NCBI GenBank assembly: GCA_964200075.2 | Contig: CAXNAA020000023.1 | Span: 1-34,800, forward strand | Length of the DNA stretch: 34,800 bases | Source: Sphacelaria rigidula | Taxonomy: Eukaryota; Phaeophyceae; Sphacelariales | Direction of reading: 5' to 3' | In this document: positions 1-12,300 of the stretch, piece after piece | Numbering within the stretch: the stretch's first letter is position 1 | How the letters are laid out: each line of letters begins with the position of its first letter | The notes under the pieces: generated by a model | Told to the model about the DNA's origin: nothing | The model's database searches: none | Seen by the model: the letters and a program-made list of their open reading frames with translations, nothing else | Position numbers and translations under genes: made by a program

Positions 1-225
1 GTCCCCATCAGCTTGCCACACAGCCCTTTGTGGTCGGGGCGGGCCGCCATTGCCCCCTTCGTTGCATGCCGCGATTTCTCTTCGAAGCGTTGCGGCGCGC
101 ATACATACAACAGAGTAGTACCGTACACTGTAGTACGCCTCTCCGACTGAAGCAGCACCTGCCGTTGCATACTCCCTTGCACGTTCTGGGCAATTCTAAG
201 CTACCGATATCAACTGTCTACATAC

Positions 226-540
226 CGCTTCTTCATCCCCGCCCACTACATATATGTGGACTGAACACTCCAAGTCATCCGCAGAGGGGTACACAGAATT
301 CATTACGGTAGCTCCTTTTGTCTTTCCACAGCCCACCTCGATTTTGTGCTTCGTGAAAATGACCACGTGGTCGCATGTACATTCCTTCCCCGTTTTTCCC
401 CGCCCATCCTGTGTTAGCGTAAATATATACGTTTCAGTATTGATCTGGGACGCAAAAAACGCTCCGAAAAAATTCGGGAGGGGTACGCTGAGTGCAAGTA
501 ATACCATAAACCAAGCTGCGACCACCATGCATTTGGAAAC
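226..540 (-). CDS. Possible exon of a membrane-anchored protein
   Basis: The minus strand is open for about 105 codons between a plausible acceptor (CCTTCCCAG, upstream of plus position 540) and a plausible donor (GCG/GTATGT, at plus 225). Without splicing the frame runs on to a stop near 196, and upstream it extends to about 612. The translation has one strongly hydrophobic segment (MVVAAWFMVLLALSVPLP, then FFGAFFA) near its start. A polar, cysteine-containing stretch follows, with CTC in KECTCDHV, GCGK and LECS. This fits a signal anchor or transmembrane helix followed by a lumenal or extracellular part. I do not recognise the family. Continuing exons would lie left of the window. A + strand ORF overlaps the same bases but reads less like a protein. 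Confidence 0.33.
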
Positions 541-719
541 CTGGGAAGGCTTATCTGGGCCAGGGATAGGGTCCCAACACGATCTTTGCGGTGGCATACC
601 ATCCGGCAACAATCCCCGCGCTGATCGTTCGGGTCTGGTCGATAAATTTCGCCTCGCTGTGATTGGGTAGGTCCCTCGAAGACATATATTTTATTATTCT
701 ACTAACACAGGGTCAACCC

Positions 720-1402
720 TATGTTAGTGGGGGTCTGGTCCCAAAAGGGTTAGCTCGATTTCCGGGTTTAAAAGAGGGATGCTAATAGCGCCCCTCTTCA
801 CCCTCCCGAAACCGAGGCAAAATGTAGATTCTCTCGCACATTTGTTTGGGGGAACGGAAGATGGGAAACCCCTGAAAATCGTTTTAGCCCTAGAAATCGT
901 TTTAGGGGGGTCGGGGGGTATTACGTCGTCCATGGTAGGTGATTATAATGACGTAGAGCCCATCACCAGGTGTGGGCGGACGGGCAGGTCAAGTACGTGT
1001 TGCAACCATTTCACGCCCCTTATGATATATTATTATTCATGGTTGACACATTTTACAACTATTATCGCTTAGCCTGACCTCAGATCAAGGCATACCGAGA
1101 GTCCTCGGGCAAGGGACGCGCACAAGATTCCCTACAGTAGGCAAAGTGTGGCATTGGTGGACCCCGAACGGGCGCCACAGGCTTTACTACTGCTCATCAT
1201 GGTGTTGGGATTGTTCGATCTTTATAAACCCTATCTGCTCACGTAAAGTAAATAATAATAATAATCAACAATTTTGATGATAGGATGAGAATGAGAACTT
1301 TACAGGGAAGAATGATGACGTAAAATGAAAGGTGGTTGCCACACGTGTGCTCTTCGCGCCATCGATCGCCATCATCATTCTCACAAAAATGCCCAACGTC
1401 AG
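720..1402. other. Non-coding stretch with small repeats
   Basis: No convincing gene. It contains a close direct repeat of AAATCGTTTTAG (about 885-910), an AAT-rich microsatellite near 1249-1264, and one copy of a dispersed repeat (about 1035-1190) recognisable by GGCATACCGAGAGTCCTCGG. Related copies lie near 3755-3860 and 19040-19230. Confidence 0.4.
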
Positions 1403-1616
1403 GCCGTGTCCTGTCAAATTGGTTTCGACTCGAAAACGTACGGTGGAACCGAATTTCTTCGTACCTTGTGCGTCCACCACCACCCCATTCATTTATGTTG
1501 TCAACTATCTGAGATAGCAAATCACATGGACGAGTGGACGAGTGGACGAGTCAGATACAAGCGAATTCGACTCGACCGCAGGCTTTCGACACGAAAACGA
1601 TTTGGTAAGACACGGC
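1403..1616. mobile_element. Short element with ~56 bp terminal inverted repeats (family B, copy 1)
   Basis: The left end begins GCCGTGTCCTGTCAAATTGG and the right end, read on the other strand, begins GCCGTGTCTTACCAAATCG. The similarity runs inward about 56 bases through GACTCGAAAAC and the CGGTGGAACCGAATT / CGGTCGAGTCGAATT segment. The middle includes a small tandem GAGTGGAC repeat (about 1530-1552). There is no coding capacity. A second complete copy lies at 17549-17738 and a one-ended fragment at 33195-33252. The structure matches a non-autonomous DNA transposon (MITE). The superfamily is not assigned because no clear target duplication is visible. Confidence 0.7.
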
Positions 1617-1949
1617 AGCATTATAAATTTCTCATCTCGCGAGAAGACGGGGCCGAAGGAACTCGGATCGTTTCTCGTGGTGTATGCGTCTATGGTCAGC
1701 TGATCACCCGAGCACAGAATTCTGAAAAAAAATCCCTTTCTTCTTATTTTCCCGTCGACCGCAGTGATGTTCATCGATGAAATGGGCCCTATGTGTATAG
1801 GAGGGACCATACACGCACATGCGCGTCGCTACAACTGTTAATATGATGAACTATCGTGGTACACGTCGTTCCCGACTTCGTTCTCTTGTGGGGGCTGCAC
1901 ATCTACAGCCCTGCTAAGCTCTGTATGTACCAAAGTTTATGCTATATTG

Positions 1950-2060
1950 ACACACGGACGGCGAGGAGGGTAGTTCATCCATCCATGTGGATCGTGCATA
2001 CTTTTTCGAGGTGAAGTTGGTGCCGGCTCAACAGATGACCCACCCTACGAGTAGTCGTGT
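1950..2060 (-). mobile_element. Degenerate TTAA-type MITE copy (family A)
   Basis: Read on the minus strand, this contains GGGTGGGTCATCTGTTGAG, a CGGCACCAACTTCAC segment, CTCGAAAAAGTATGCACGATCC and GGATGAACTACCC. These match the interior of the better preserved copies at 17227-17336 and 20027-20132. Both ends are eroded and the boundaries are approximate. Confidence 0.5.
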
Positions 2061-2426
2061 AAAAGGTTGAGACCGACGACACATTTCTCGGAAAAAAATC
2101 TTTCTCGGCATTTTTCATCTTGTTGTGGAAGTCGATAACTTCTTTCTCGGCATTATTTTGTCTCGTTGTGGAAGTCGATAACTTCCTCGAAGTAGAAAAA
2201 AGTTTGACTGAAAGCAAAGTCCGTTCCATGGCGAGCATAGATAATCATCAGTTGAATCAGCTTGAACTAATTTCACTGGGAAAAAATATGCATAATATAT
2301 CCAGACGGGCTACCCTCGCGAGGCTCGCGGCCAAGGAGTTGATAGTGGCCCTGAATAAATCGAATAGTTGAACGCTGACTATCCTGTTGATACTAAAGGT
2401 TGTGGCGTACGTCCTACAGAGGAGTC

Positions 2427-2530
2427 TTTTAGCCCTTTGACCGCGAGCAGCAATCTCTCAAATCGGCATCAATTTCACTCGAAAAATGAATTCATGACCA
2501 GATGACCGACCGTTGCGGTCAACGGGTTAA
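2427..2530 (+). mobile_element. TTAA-type MITE copy (family A)
   Basis: It starts TTTTAGCCCTTTGACCGCGAG and ends GTTGCGGTCAACGGGTTAA, so its ends are imperfect inverted repeats of about 19 bases. The interior has ATCGGCATCAATTTCACTCG followed by an A run, the same core as the other copies. The left TTAA is mutated to TTTA and the right TTAA is intact. Confidence 0.68.
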
Positions 2531-5500
2531 ATTGTTCTATTCATTCACCTTGTAGTTGAGGAATCTGCTGCCACATTTCTCGGGACAGTAGCTGTTTCCC
2601 CCTCCCCAAAAAGTCAGCGACGCCTGGAAGAAACTACCCAGCAGCCACTTGATTGGGGTTGTTTAGCAGACGATGTCCCACCCTCACTCGAACTATTGAG
2701 AGTCGGTAGGCTTTGAAAAAAGGAGCAGGCCATGTTTTTAGTTGAGGGGATACCACATTTGACGGAGGGGGATATCATTTTCGTTACACTCTGATTCTGA
2801 GATATTTGCACTCTGAAATGACAAACAAACGGTGTTTCCCGAAACTCTCATGACAGTACATGGTCCAAAAGCGCAGTTTTTCGGCTGTAGCGCGCAATGA
2901 CAACAAAGAAGAAAGGAAGTGCAATATAATCGTTCACCATCACGATCCGGATCAGTTTGTTCGAGTGAAAATATCAAAATAAGAAGGAGGGAGAGCGGGT
3001 GGTTTTACACCCGTGCGACCCGCCCGGTCGACTGGTGATATTCTGCATCTCGCTCAAAATTGGTCGCGGACCATCTACACATTTTTCGGCATTTGTGCCG
3101 AGTATTATAGTACTCGTGTGAGCTGCAGCTTGCCACCGGTTGTTGATATGCTTGAACCTTGCAAAGTCCATGTCGTCTCTGCTGTATGCTGTTACTATAA
3201 CTCATTATTTTGTGTTCTGCGTTGTACAGACAGTATACTTATGTAGCAATATCACTAAAGTAACTGAAGTCGGAACCCAGCGCTGTCCTGTCGAAGTTGA
3301 AAATGCCATACCATACGCGTTCGTTGGATGGTGCGTCTTTCGCAACGAACAAGGCGTCTCGAACTCAAAATGATCATTATTCTGCTGCTGTCGCTCACAC
3401 GGTAGAGTGGTGCGTTCGAACCCTGTGAATAAGGTTTGATCTGCCCTGGGGAGTGCATGAACTGCCGTGTGTCCCGGTCGATTCTACACAAGAAAGTCTA
3501 GATAATGTTGTGTCGTTTGTAGAGAGTAAACAAACAGCGCCCTTCGTTCCCATATTTATCTCTATGCTCAAGTTGTCGTTACACTGACTGTGCTGCGTTT
3601 GAACCGTGCGAACACGATGTTTGGTTTGCGCTGGAGATTGCCTCACTCAGCTGCTGTACTGGCGAATCTCCATGGAGGGGTGCTTACGAATTCGTCGAGA
3701 AAATAATGGACAAGGAGCTCTCGGAAATTCGACTTTCAACTAGCTAAGCCCAACCCCAACAAGGCATACGAGAACCCTCGGGCAAGGGGGCGCAATAAGG
3801 GTGCTCCAGGAAAAGTGTGCGTTTGTCAGATCTCAAGTTGGCGCCTTCGATCTTGATTTGATTATGATTTCATTATACTCTTATGGTAGCTGGAGTCTGG
3901 GACCACGGAAGGAAGACGTCCGCAACAGATGCCCCATGCGGAAATAGAAGTCTGCACAGACATCAAAATGTCCGCAGCAAGTGAGCCCAAGGTATACTGG
4001 GTACCTGGGAAAAAATGCGGGCGGAAGAACCCTCATACCTAGCCATCAATTTTTCGTCAACGTTCAAGAGCTTGCAGCCGGCATACTACGCAATCTATAT
4101 GATCAATCCACCGTGTACTTCATGTAGCACACACCACGCTCATGGATCCACGCGCAAGAAATTGTAGGGGGCAAAAATGGCCATACCCCATGTAATCGTT
4201 TCACCTGTGTGGGTCCGTTTCGTTTGTTTTTGGTCCGCAGGTTCCGTCTGTCCGCACGCCATACACAATAAACATCTGACATCGCGAACCTTAACTGTTG
4301 TGCTAAGTTGGTGTCTTGTGCTGTATTACGTGCAATCTCAACGCCGCACATATCCTGCTTTTTTTTGCTGTATGTCGAAGTAAAAAGACTGGAGTACTCG
4401 GACTCCAACCTTTTTTTCCGATCACCGTGTGCAACCCATCCGAAAATTCCATTATACACTAACAGTGCGGGTAGTCTTGCGGTCGAGTAGGGCTGTGGTC
4501 TGCACGTTGAAATCCCGTTTGCACCATGACTATGACGTTTGAAATTGATGGGGTACCAAAGCAGCCGGTGATTCTCGTACCCTCCCTTGGAATCAGGTCA
4601 TAAACGACTCTACTTGAGATGGGTTCATGGTTGAACGCGCCCACGATGAGGATATGTCTTCACTGTCGTTGTCTCGTGGAGTTCGCGGGTGTAGCAGCAA
4701 AGCAACACGCTGTATGCTGAAAAATGGCATCTGTGGTTGGGATGTGCAGTTTACCCGAGTTCCCTGATCGTCACCAATTTTCAATGGTTGGAATATACTT
4801 GACTTTAGTCTGCACGCGCTAGATTCGGGTTTCGGAGAGGTTGACCGTCCAAGGTGCCCCCATTATAGGCAGGGGATGTTTGTGCTTGAATAAGCGCTAC
4901 TGCCAGGCATATGACGATCCATTACACCTCCTTGTACCAATCATCTTCAGCATACCTTGGTCGTGTGAGAACAACTTCCGATCAGTAATATGATTAATGA
5001 ACATCGAGGACTGCGTACGGGTCTGGCACCGATGAAGGTCGGTAAACTACAGTCAATACTATTATTGGGTCTCGTTATACAGTCTGCATTCGTACTGCCG
5101 TCACATCTTCCTGGGCTGTACCCTCCGTGTGATATCCACATCCTATTGTCTCTCTTTCCCCCTCATCTGCGCTGTCATCTACCCACTTGTAGCTGCTGCA
5201 CCACTTGTACATGTTCTCTAGTTGTGCTGAGGTACGTTCTACGCATGCTTACGCCATATGGTGATCAAGGGACGAGGTGCGAGCCAAGTACTAGCGGCTC
5301 CTGAAAAAAAACGGGGTCTGAAGCACAACGTGTGTGAATTCGCCCCGGTCCCTCGAGTACGGTCATCCCTGCGTGCAGAGAGAATAGTACTCCTATGGGA
5401 CACACTTGCGGTGCCCTGCTGAATATGTGGAACACGATGTAAACTGAGAGGGCATGGTTGGCGTATTCTTTTCATCATACAAGTTGAAACAATAAAACGT

Positions 5501-6227
5501 GCACACGAACGTTCCCTGTTGTATAAAGAATACTTGAGAAGTTCGCAGAATATAGAATATTTGAACACACCAACGGCCAAGCAAAGCCAGCTTCTTTCTT
5601 CCTTCGCCCATTTTGTCCGCCCACTTCTCACCGCTGATTTCACAACGGTATATTCGGTCACCAGCACGTGCTATTGCAATTTCCTTTCCTTTCAACCCCC
5701 TCTCGTACGTCATGATGCCATGGTTGTTTCCTCTACCTTAGGAGGGAGCACGTTGTCAACCCGCGGGATAATTGTACAAATTAAACTTTGTGGCGCAATC
5801 CGACTTCCCGGTACATGTTCATTGTTCATACAAACGTGTCATTACTCGGTCATAGATAGGATGCACTTTCGGTACGCGGAGTATTTCAGTCACAAAAAAA
5901 ACTTTCGGGCACTTTGCGATTGTCACGAAAACGAACCGCAAAGCATTTACTTGATTTTAGTGGAGGCTGAAAATACTGAGATACAGTGTGCCCGCTCTTG
6001 GTCGTTTGACCGCCGCCGTATATAATTTTTCCACCCAATTCTTACTGTACCACTGTACTGTACTTTTGTACAGACATTCTCCAACACATTGCGGGGAGGT
6101 TTTTTTTTAACTTGATTTGATTGTATGACCAGCACTGTCCTACACCCAAGGGGTAAGTGATAGGCCTCGCTACACCACCGACAGGCACCGAGACCTCAAC
6201 CCGGTTGTTCATTTTAGCATCTCCGGA
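2531..6227. other. Intergenic, repeat remnants, no supported gene
   Basis: Only short, unconvincing ORFs occur on either strand. Around 2860-2890 GCAGTTTTTCGGCTGTAGC resembles part of the family D repeat at 18158-18550. Two similar segments lie near 3405-3455 and 3585-3640 (GTGGTGCGTTCGAACC and GTGCTGCGTTTGAACC). About 3755-3860 is a copy of the GGCATACGAGAACCCTCGG repeat. From 4000 to 6200 I see nothing I can name. The 5' flank and promoter of gene 1 must lie in the last part, but no TATA-like element is convincing. A possible 3' splice site (TTCATTTTAG) just before the start codon may mark a 5' UTR intron. Confidence 0.5.
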
Positions 6228-6374
6228 ATGGAAGACGATGTACCTGTGAGTGCAGCAGGGGCGGTAACCTCGGCCCCTACCTCGCCCCCACCTGCGACGC
6301 CGTCTGCTCCACGACGGTCTGGTGGGTCTGGCCGAAAATCTGCGTCAGGCGGGGCCTCCAGGTTGAGAAAATCG
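6228..6374 (+). CDS. Gene 1 exon 1 (start; Ser/Pro/Ala-rich N-terminus)
   Basis: 49 codons beginning MEDDVPVS, rich in Ala, Pro and Ser, and ending in a basic stretch (GASRLRKS). It closes in phase 0 at a strong donor, TCG/GTGAGT. The basic end joins directly to the first zinc-binding Cys in the next exon, as is usual for Zn2Cys6 proteins. The following intron carries a TG-rich microsatellite at about 6447-6490. Confidence 0.72.
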
Positions 6375-9300
6375 GTGAGTTTACTTCCCGAATTTGAAGG
6401 CTGCGGCAAGAGGGTGATTAGTAACGAATGTGGGTTGTTGGGCGATGTGTGTGTGTTTGTGTGTGCGTGTGTGTGCGTACGTTTTTGTGTGTCTTTTGGC
6501 GGGGGTGTTGGATGAACGGTGGTAGGCTTCACAACAACTATTTTTGCCGCGTGCTGTTTACAGATGTATCTGCGTTGCAACGTGCGTGTTTTTCTCCGGA
6601 CAGTGTGACCCATGTTCGCTGGCGAAAAGGAAGTGCGACGGAAAGCCTGAATGTTCGCTCTGCGTCAAAAAAGGCCTACGCTGCATTTATGGGGAGGTGA
6701 GGGTTTCGAGACACGAAGTCCTCAGCGAATACTTTGACCGTTTTGCGCACCGTGGCACCGCACATGAGACACTACATGATGCAGTATATGCAGCAGCTGG
6801 TGCACGCGAAAGCAGCCCGTAGTTGGCGCGTTATTACGGGTGGTTTGGAGGGACAATTGGTCAACATGGGTGCGTGTGGACGATATGGAGTCGGGTTTTC
6901 CACGCGGGTTTCACATCTTGTGTGACAGGCCAAAGATTGACCGCCTGTGGGTTGTTTTTTGGGGTCGTGATGAGCACACCCATCTCGCCGCTGTTTGATT
7001 GCGTCACTTCGTCCTTTTTCCATCAACGTTTTTTCTAGTTCCTTCTGTAGAGCCCTGGTCGTCCTGCGCATGGACGCCGTGGCCGTGCTATCACGCCTGG
7101 ACTAGCATCGTCACCGCTGTTTTCCCGGGCCGTGTGCTCTGGAAATCAATCTCTCGCGGTGCAATTATTTTGTCCACCACGTCGCTGCGTTCTCCAGTGC
7201 CCTCAGATGTTGGTTCAAATATAAAATCTCTGAAAACATGAGGATGGCAAGAAGATGAGGAGCTGCCCATGAAAATGAAGTGAATATTCTCTGTGCCATT
7301 CTTTCTGCCCGCGAATACCCGTTCTGAACTATTCGCAGCGGCAAAAGAGCGGACCAAAGGGCCGCAAGGGTTCAGCGCCAACGGCGGGGAGCACGACTCC
7401 CCGCCGCCGCGCCCCCTTCGTTCCCGCCCGTGAGAGCCGGAGCCTTGGCCCAGATGATGGTACGGCGAGCCCAGCGAGAAAGCGCACCCGCCCGGCCACT
7501 GCGGGACATTATAACGGTGTCGAGAGAGAGAATCCTCCTGTGTCCTACGAGGAGACGGAACATGGGTCCGCGGGGCGCGGGGGTGGACTAACCCATGCCT
7601 GTGGAGCAGGACCGGGCAGTGGCGGTGATGCACGAGGTATGCGCAGATAGTACTGGTGAAAGAATGGTGGCTGGGTGTGGCGCTGGCGGCCGTGCGTTTC
7701 GCAGGACGTGATCGGTGTGTAGTTGAGGAGTGGTGTCTGGGGTGATCTCTTTTATCTCTTGAATCCTCGTGTACCTGTAGCACTCACTTACAGTCAGTAC
7801 AGTACAGGCAATAAGACGCAGATGCCTACAGAGCTCAAGAGTTCGGTGAGATACACATGGAGTTGGATGCGATGGTTGGGTAACATGTTTGGCGACGATG
7901 GAGTTCATTCGTTCTCTCGTATGTGTCGACACAACAACCCGTAGGAGGTGGTCATGGGCATGAGCCGGCGGTGGCGGGGCACGGGCGATCGCCGGTGGCC
8001 GCGGCGGCGCGTATGGGTCACCTGAAGCGGCGCGTGGGAGCCGGCACGCTCGTTGGCCATCAAGAACCTGCAGAAGATCACCCTATGCGTGATGATGAAA
8101 TGCATGAGCGCGCCATGGGTGTATCAGACGGTTACTCGTCGTATCCTCCAAACAAGTTTCGGCGCACCCCAGCGGGGGCCTGGGGTGGGCGGGCCCGACA
8201 GGAAGAGGCCGAGCGTACGCTTGTTCAACAACAGCAACACGCGAGAAGAAATGCGCTGCCGGGCGGTATAATCCACCACGACAGTCACGAAGACGGTGGC
8301 CCCGGCACCGCCGGCACCGGTGGTCACCCATCTAACCCCGAAATGACCCGTTCCCCCGACGCAAATGGTTCATCCCACCATGTCGATAGCTCTTCACCTC
8401 ATCGTCAGCAGTCGTGGGGTCCAGGTCAGCAACGACGCCCGGTGTCACCGTCTCACGTATCTCGTGCTGACCTGGGTACGCCCGGCTCCGGAACGGCCGC
8501 TTCGGCGCCGGGAACGTACCACCTCGGGCACGAAGCAACAAGCAATGCAACAAGCAGCTCGTGGAGGGCTAGCAGCGGTGGTGGCAGTGATAGTGGTGCG
8601 GGTTGGCAGCCACGGAGGCAGGAGGACGCAGGAGGAGGACGCGGGGGTGCAGGGTCTGCGGTGGGCATCTCGAGGCCGTTTTCCGAGCAGGGTGTGGATG
8701 ACAGCGGGGAAATTAGCGAAACCAGCGACCGCCGCGGGGGGGGCGGCAGCGGCAGGGGCGGGGAATACCACCGCGGGACGACTGGCGGCAGGGGCAGTGG
8801 TAGTGGCAGCGTCGCTTCCGGAGAAGCCGACATCAAGTACGAACGCTATTGCCAGGGCGGAAGGAGGGCATTCGGCGGCGGCGGGCCTGCGCCGCCGGCG
8901 GTGATGAGGGACGGCGAGGGCGGGTACTGGGAATACCCTCTCGGTAGTAGCGGCGGGCAAGGGCGCGTGGCCAACCGCGAGTACTGGACACATGGTGCTC
9001 CATCTGGCACTTATGCGCGCTGGGATTCGCGCGGTGTTGATCCTGACAGACGAGAGGATTTGCGGGCCTGGGGCGGGATGCATCGTCCTGGTGCGATGGA
9101 CGATCATGGAGATCCTGAAGAGTACAACGAGGTATGTCGACCAGCATCGTTACACTTCGGTGGTTTGGACTCAAAGCCAATTTTACATGAATTTCGTACA
9201 CTTCGTTGTACCCTGCAGGGTAACAGCAAATGCGAATACATTGTCTCGACACCGTCGGCATTTTTTGTACTTCAAAAAGGTGTGCCCAGCAAACTGCTCG

Positions 9301-12300
9301 GCAATTCGGTATCCAGTGCCGTGGATGCATGTGCAGATGTGCACGTGTATTGTCCTTTTTTCTCATGTGTGTTCTTTCGTTTGTTTCAGCCCACTCGGGT
9401 GCGCCTTGGTTTGTACTGAACGGTGATTTTCTGACTATCTTCCCTCCCATGTTGTATCGTTCCGACTGACCAGAGGCGACACCTGCTGCCGTGGTCGATA
9501 GAAAAAATCGAAACTATGCAGGCTATGGGCGCAGGCCGGGCCGGGCAAGACAAAACAATCTGGGACAGGATCGCGGCGGCTATGATGTCCAGTGCAGCTG
9601 AGGCGAAGGAACAGTGAGTAGCTCGCGTCCTCTTTCTTCTGCAATTTTCCATCCTTTCGGGAAGGTGTACTCGTAGCCTACATGTTTCTACTGGAAACTA
9701 TCCGATATTTATGTTTGAAATTGGGTAAACGAGGATGGTGGCGTTCATCGCCCTTGTACACAAAGATATTGCGGTCCGTGCGTGACCAGCTGACCAGATG
9801 TCAGCAGCAGAATGCTTACTCCCTTTTGTACAGTCTTCAGTCTGAATGAGCCTGTACGTAACCAAGCCCTCCTTGTTTTTGCTCGTCTATGGCTATGACG
9901 TATTTCCCCGCAATACTCCGCATGGAACGGAAACTCCGCTCCTGCCCGCTGCTCCGGTCCGCGCCTACCTTGGCCTGCTACACAACAGATGGGCGATGTA
10001 CTGCGACACAATGCGCAGAGAAGCATGGGCTGTACGGAGCCGGGCAGCGGCGCTGGCCGCTAGCATTACAGAACGCTCTCCAGGAATATGGCCTGTGCCA
10101 CCTTCTGCGGCGGTGGCTGCTGGAGGCCCCCCTCCCACATGGTCGGGGACCAATCCCCATGGCGGATGGCGGCTGAGGTGCGCACCTTTTCGTTGATCTG
10201 GGTCGCATCGGCTGGATCCTTCGAGTGTTCCCCAGCAAGTGTAACCCAAACACTTGTTGCGAGATTTTTGTCGCCAGTCGCGGTCGGTACTATCCATCAG
10301 ATGTTGTGTGAATGTTCTTGCTTACGCGAACAGTGTAGCGAATTTAAGCTTGCTGGTTTTGCTTTGTTTTTTGGCACGAGTTACTGTGGACGTGTTTCGG
10401 GGTGCTTGCCTTTTTTTTTTCACTGAACTGTTTTTTCGCAATAGACCAGGCCATACGACCGAGGGCGCGCCCGAGCTTCCTCGTCGGTAGAAAGTGCGAA
10501 GCTGATCCCTCTACTCATTCAATCCCGTCCCGAAAATACGTCACTCTACCCACAATTATTTCTTGTCTCACCGAACAGGCCCGACGGTGCAGCTGGTGGA
10601 TACGTGGGCAGTGCTGAAGGGACCAGACCCGTTCGCGCTGCTCCCGATGTTGATGTTTACCGTGACGCAGCGGTGAGTGTAGAAAAATGTACGCTCGTCC
10701 TCCGACTAAACTTCTTGTAAATACTCGAAATCCTGTGCCCCGTTTTATTTGCTCGGGAACACCCACCCACCTACGCACCCGCACACACCCGATAAGCAGG
10801 GTCACCCACAAGAAGCATGAACCACAACAGAAAGAAACAGCAAGTTCGATCCCCGCCAAAAACTGCGCCCAAGGTACGATGACATGTTTTCATGTGTGTG
10901 TTGAAGGTACTTCAACGCTCTGCCCCTTCCGACTCCACCTACGTTTTGTGTTTACCGGTGCCGCATTCAGGCTTACGGCCCGGGACGTCCTCCGGCGGTG
11001 GTCGGTCAATGCGCGTACTGCAGGGAATATTGGCAGACCAACAGCCCCCCCGCTGCTGCGGCGCTCGAAGCCGGGAGGTGGTGCTGCCCGCCCTGCGAGT
11101 CCGGCCGCCGCCCCGGTCCCCACCCCCGACACTGGGAGGACGACGAGGTGAAATTTTCTTCATGAAGTGGATACGACCGACGAGTCTCGCCCCCCTCCCT
11201 TCCACGTGTTGTGAAACATGGATTTTATAGACTTCTCTTTCGTTTTTTTGCAACATGCCTGAACTTGGGCGTGTATAAATTGGTCTCGCGTCTTGTCCGA
11301 AATCACGCTGATTTTTTGCCAGGGCCACATCGCCATGGCCACAAGTGATATCCCGCATCTTCCTTACTACGACGGTGACGGTTACCCGCCGCCTGCTCAC
11401 TCCAGACGCCAGGGGTGGACAGCCCGCAGAGCGGTACGTTGTGTTTCTCTCATGTTCCTTTTCATGTTTTGCGTGGAGTTAGGTCAAGCAAGTTCGGTGG
11501 TGTCTTCACCGCGGTAGATTCTAAGAGTGAAAAGCTTGAGTCCGAGCAACGATACTTCGGTACCCCGTTGACGACGTGGGGGGGTGTGCACCGGAGAGTA
11601 CGCTGTTCTTATTGTTGTAGGTGTTGTTTTTTCAACTGTAGAAATTCGAAGAAGAACGTCCATCACTGTTTTTGAAATTTCAAAGAAATTCACGGATAAG
11701 TTGTCGAAAAAGTTATCGAAAAGCTCCCAAATTTCTCGACCCAGAATTTCTCACTGAGGTTACTTTTTTTTTCAATGAGCATATTCGCAATGAAATCCGT
11801 TCAACGAACCCATTCTAACGCTATCATCGTGGGCATCCGCTGGAGAGGTACGATCTGCACCCTGCACCTTGCACCCCATAACGGTCTCCTCTTATGGCAC
11901 AGAGGAAGTATTGCCGTACATGCTACATATCATTTGCCCCGATACCTGATGACCGGGATTCTTCGGTTGGCAATACCAACTGCTCCTAGTGTCCGAGTGC
12001 TGGTTTCGAGAAGATGGTCTGCAAACACATCGACATTGTAGAGTGGCTGGTATCGAGGGCATAAACACGCACGAGTTGGACTTGATGGTTACCGACTTTC
12101 TCCAAGGATCTAGTTTTTGGGGCGAGAACTCCGCAGCAGCCGTATGTCGTCATTGGTAAAGAGAGTGGTACCATGGCGTCTTCTCGTGCGTAGTTTTTTC
12201 GTTATGCAGGCTCAGTGTCGAGCAAAATGGCTGCTCTTTCCATACCTTTGCCCGTCACCGTTGCTGTCGATGTCGCGGGCTGTTGATCGCATACCGTTCC

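Noticed and set aside
4990-5304. 104-codon ORF with a hydrophobic stretch like a signal peptide
   Set aside because: The rest is low-quality Cys/Leu/Pro sequence without a domain, and nearby frames on the other strand are equally long.
5519-6025. 168-codon + strand ORF just upstream of gene 1
   Set aside because: Mixed composition, no recognisable domain, no coding GC bias, and it overlaps long minus-strand frames of similar quality. Probably chance.
8445-9107. 220-codon minus-strand ORF
   Set aside because: Antisense shadow of gene 1 exon 4, produced by GC-rich codon bias.
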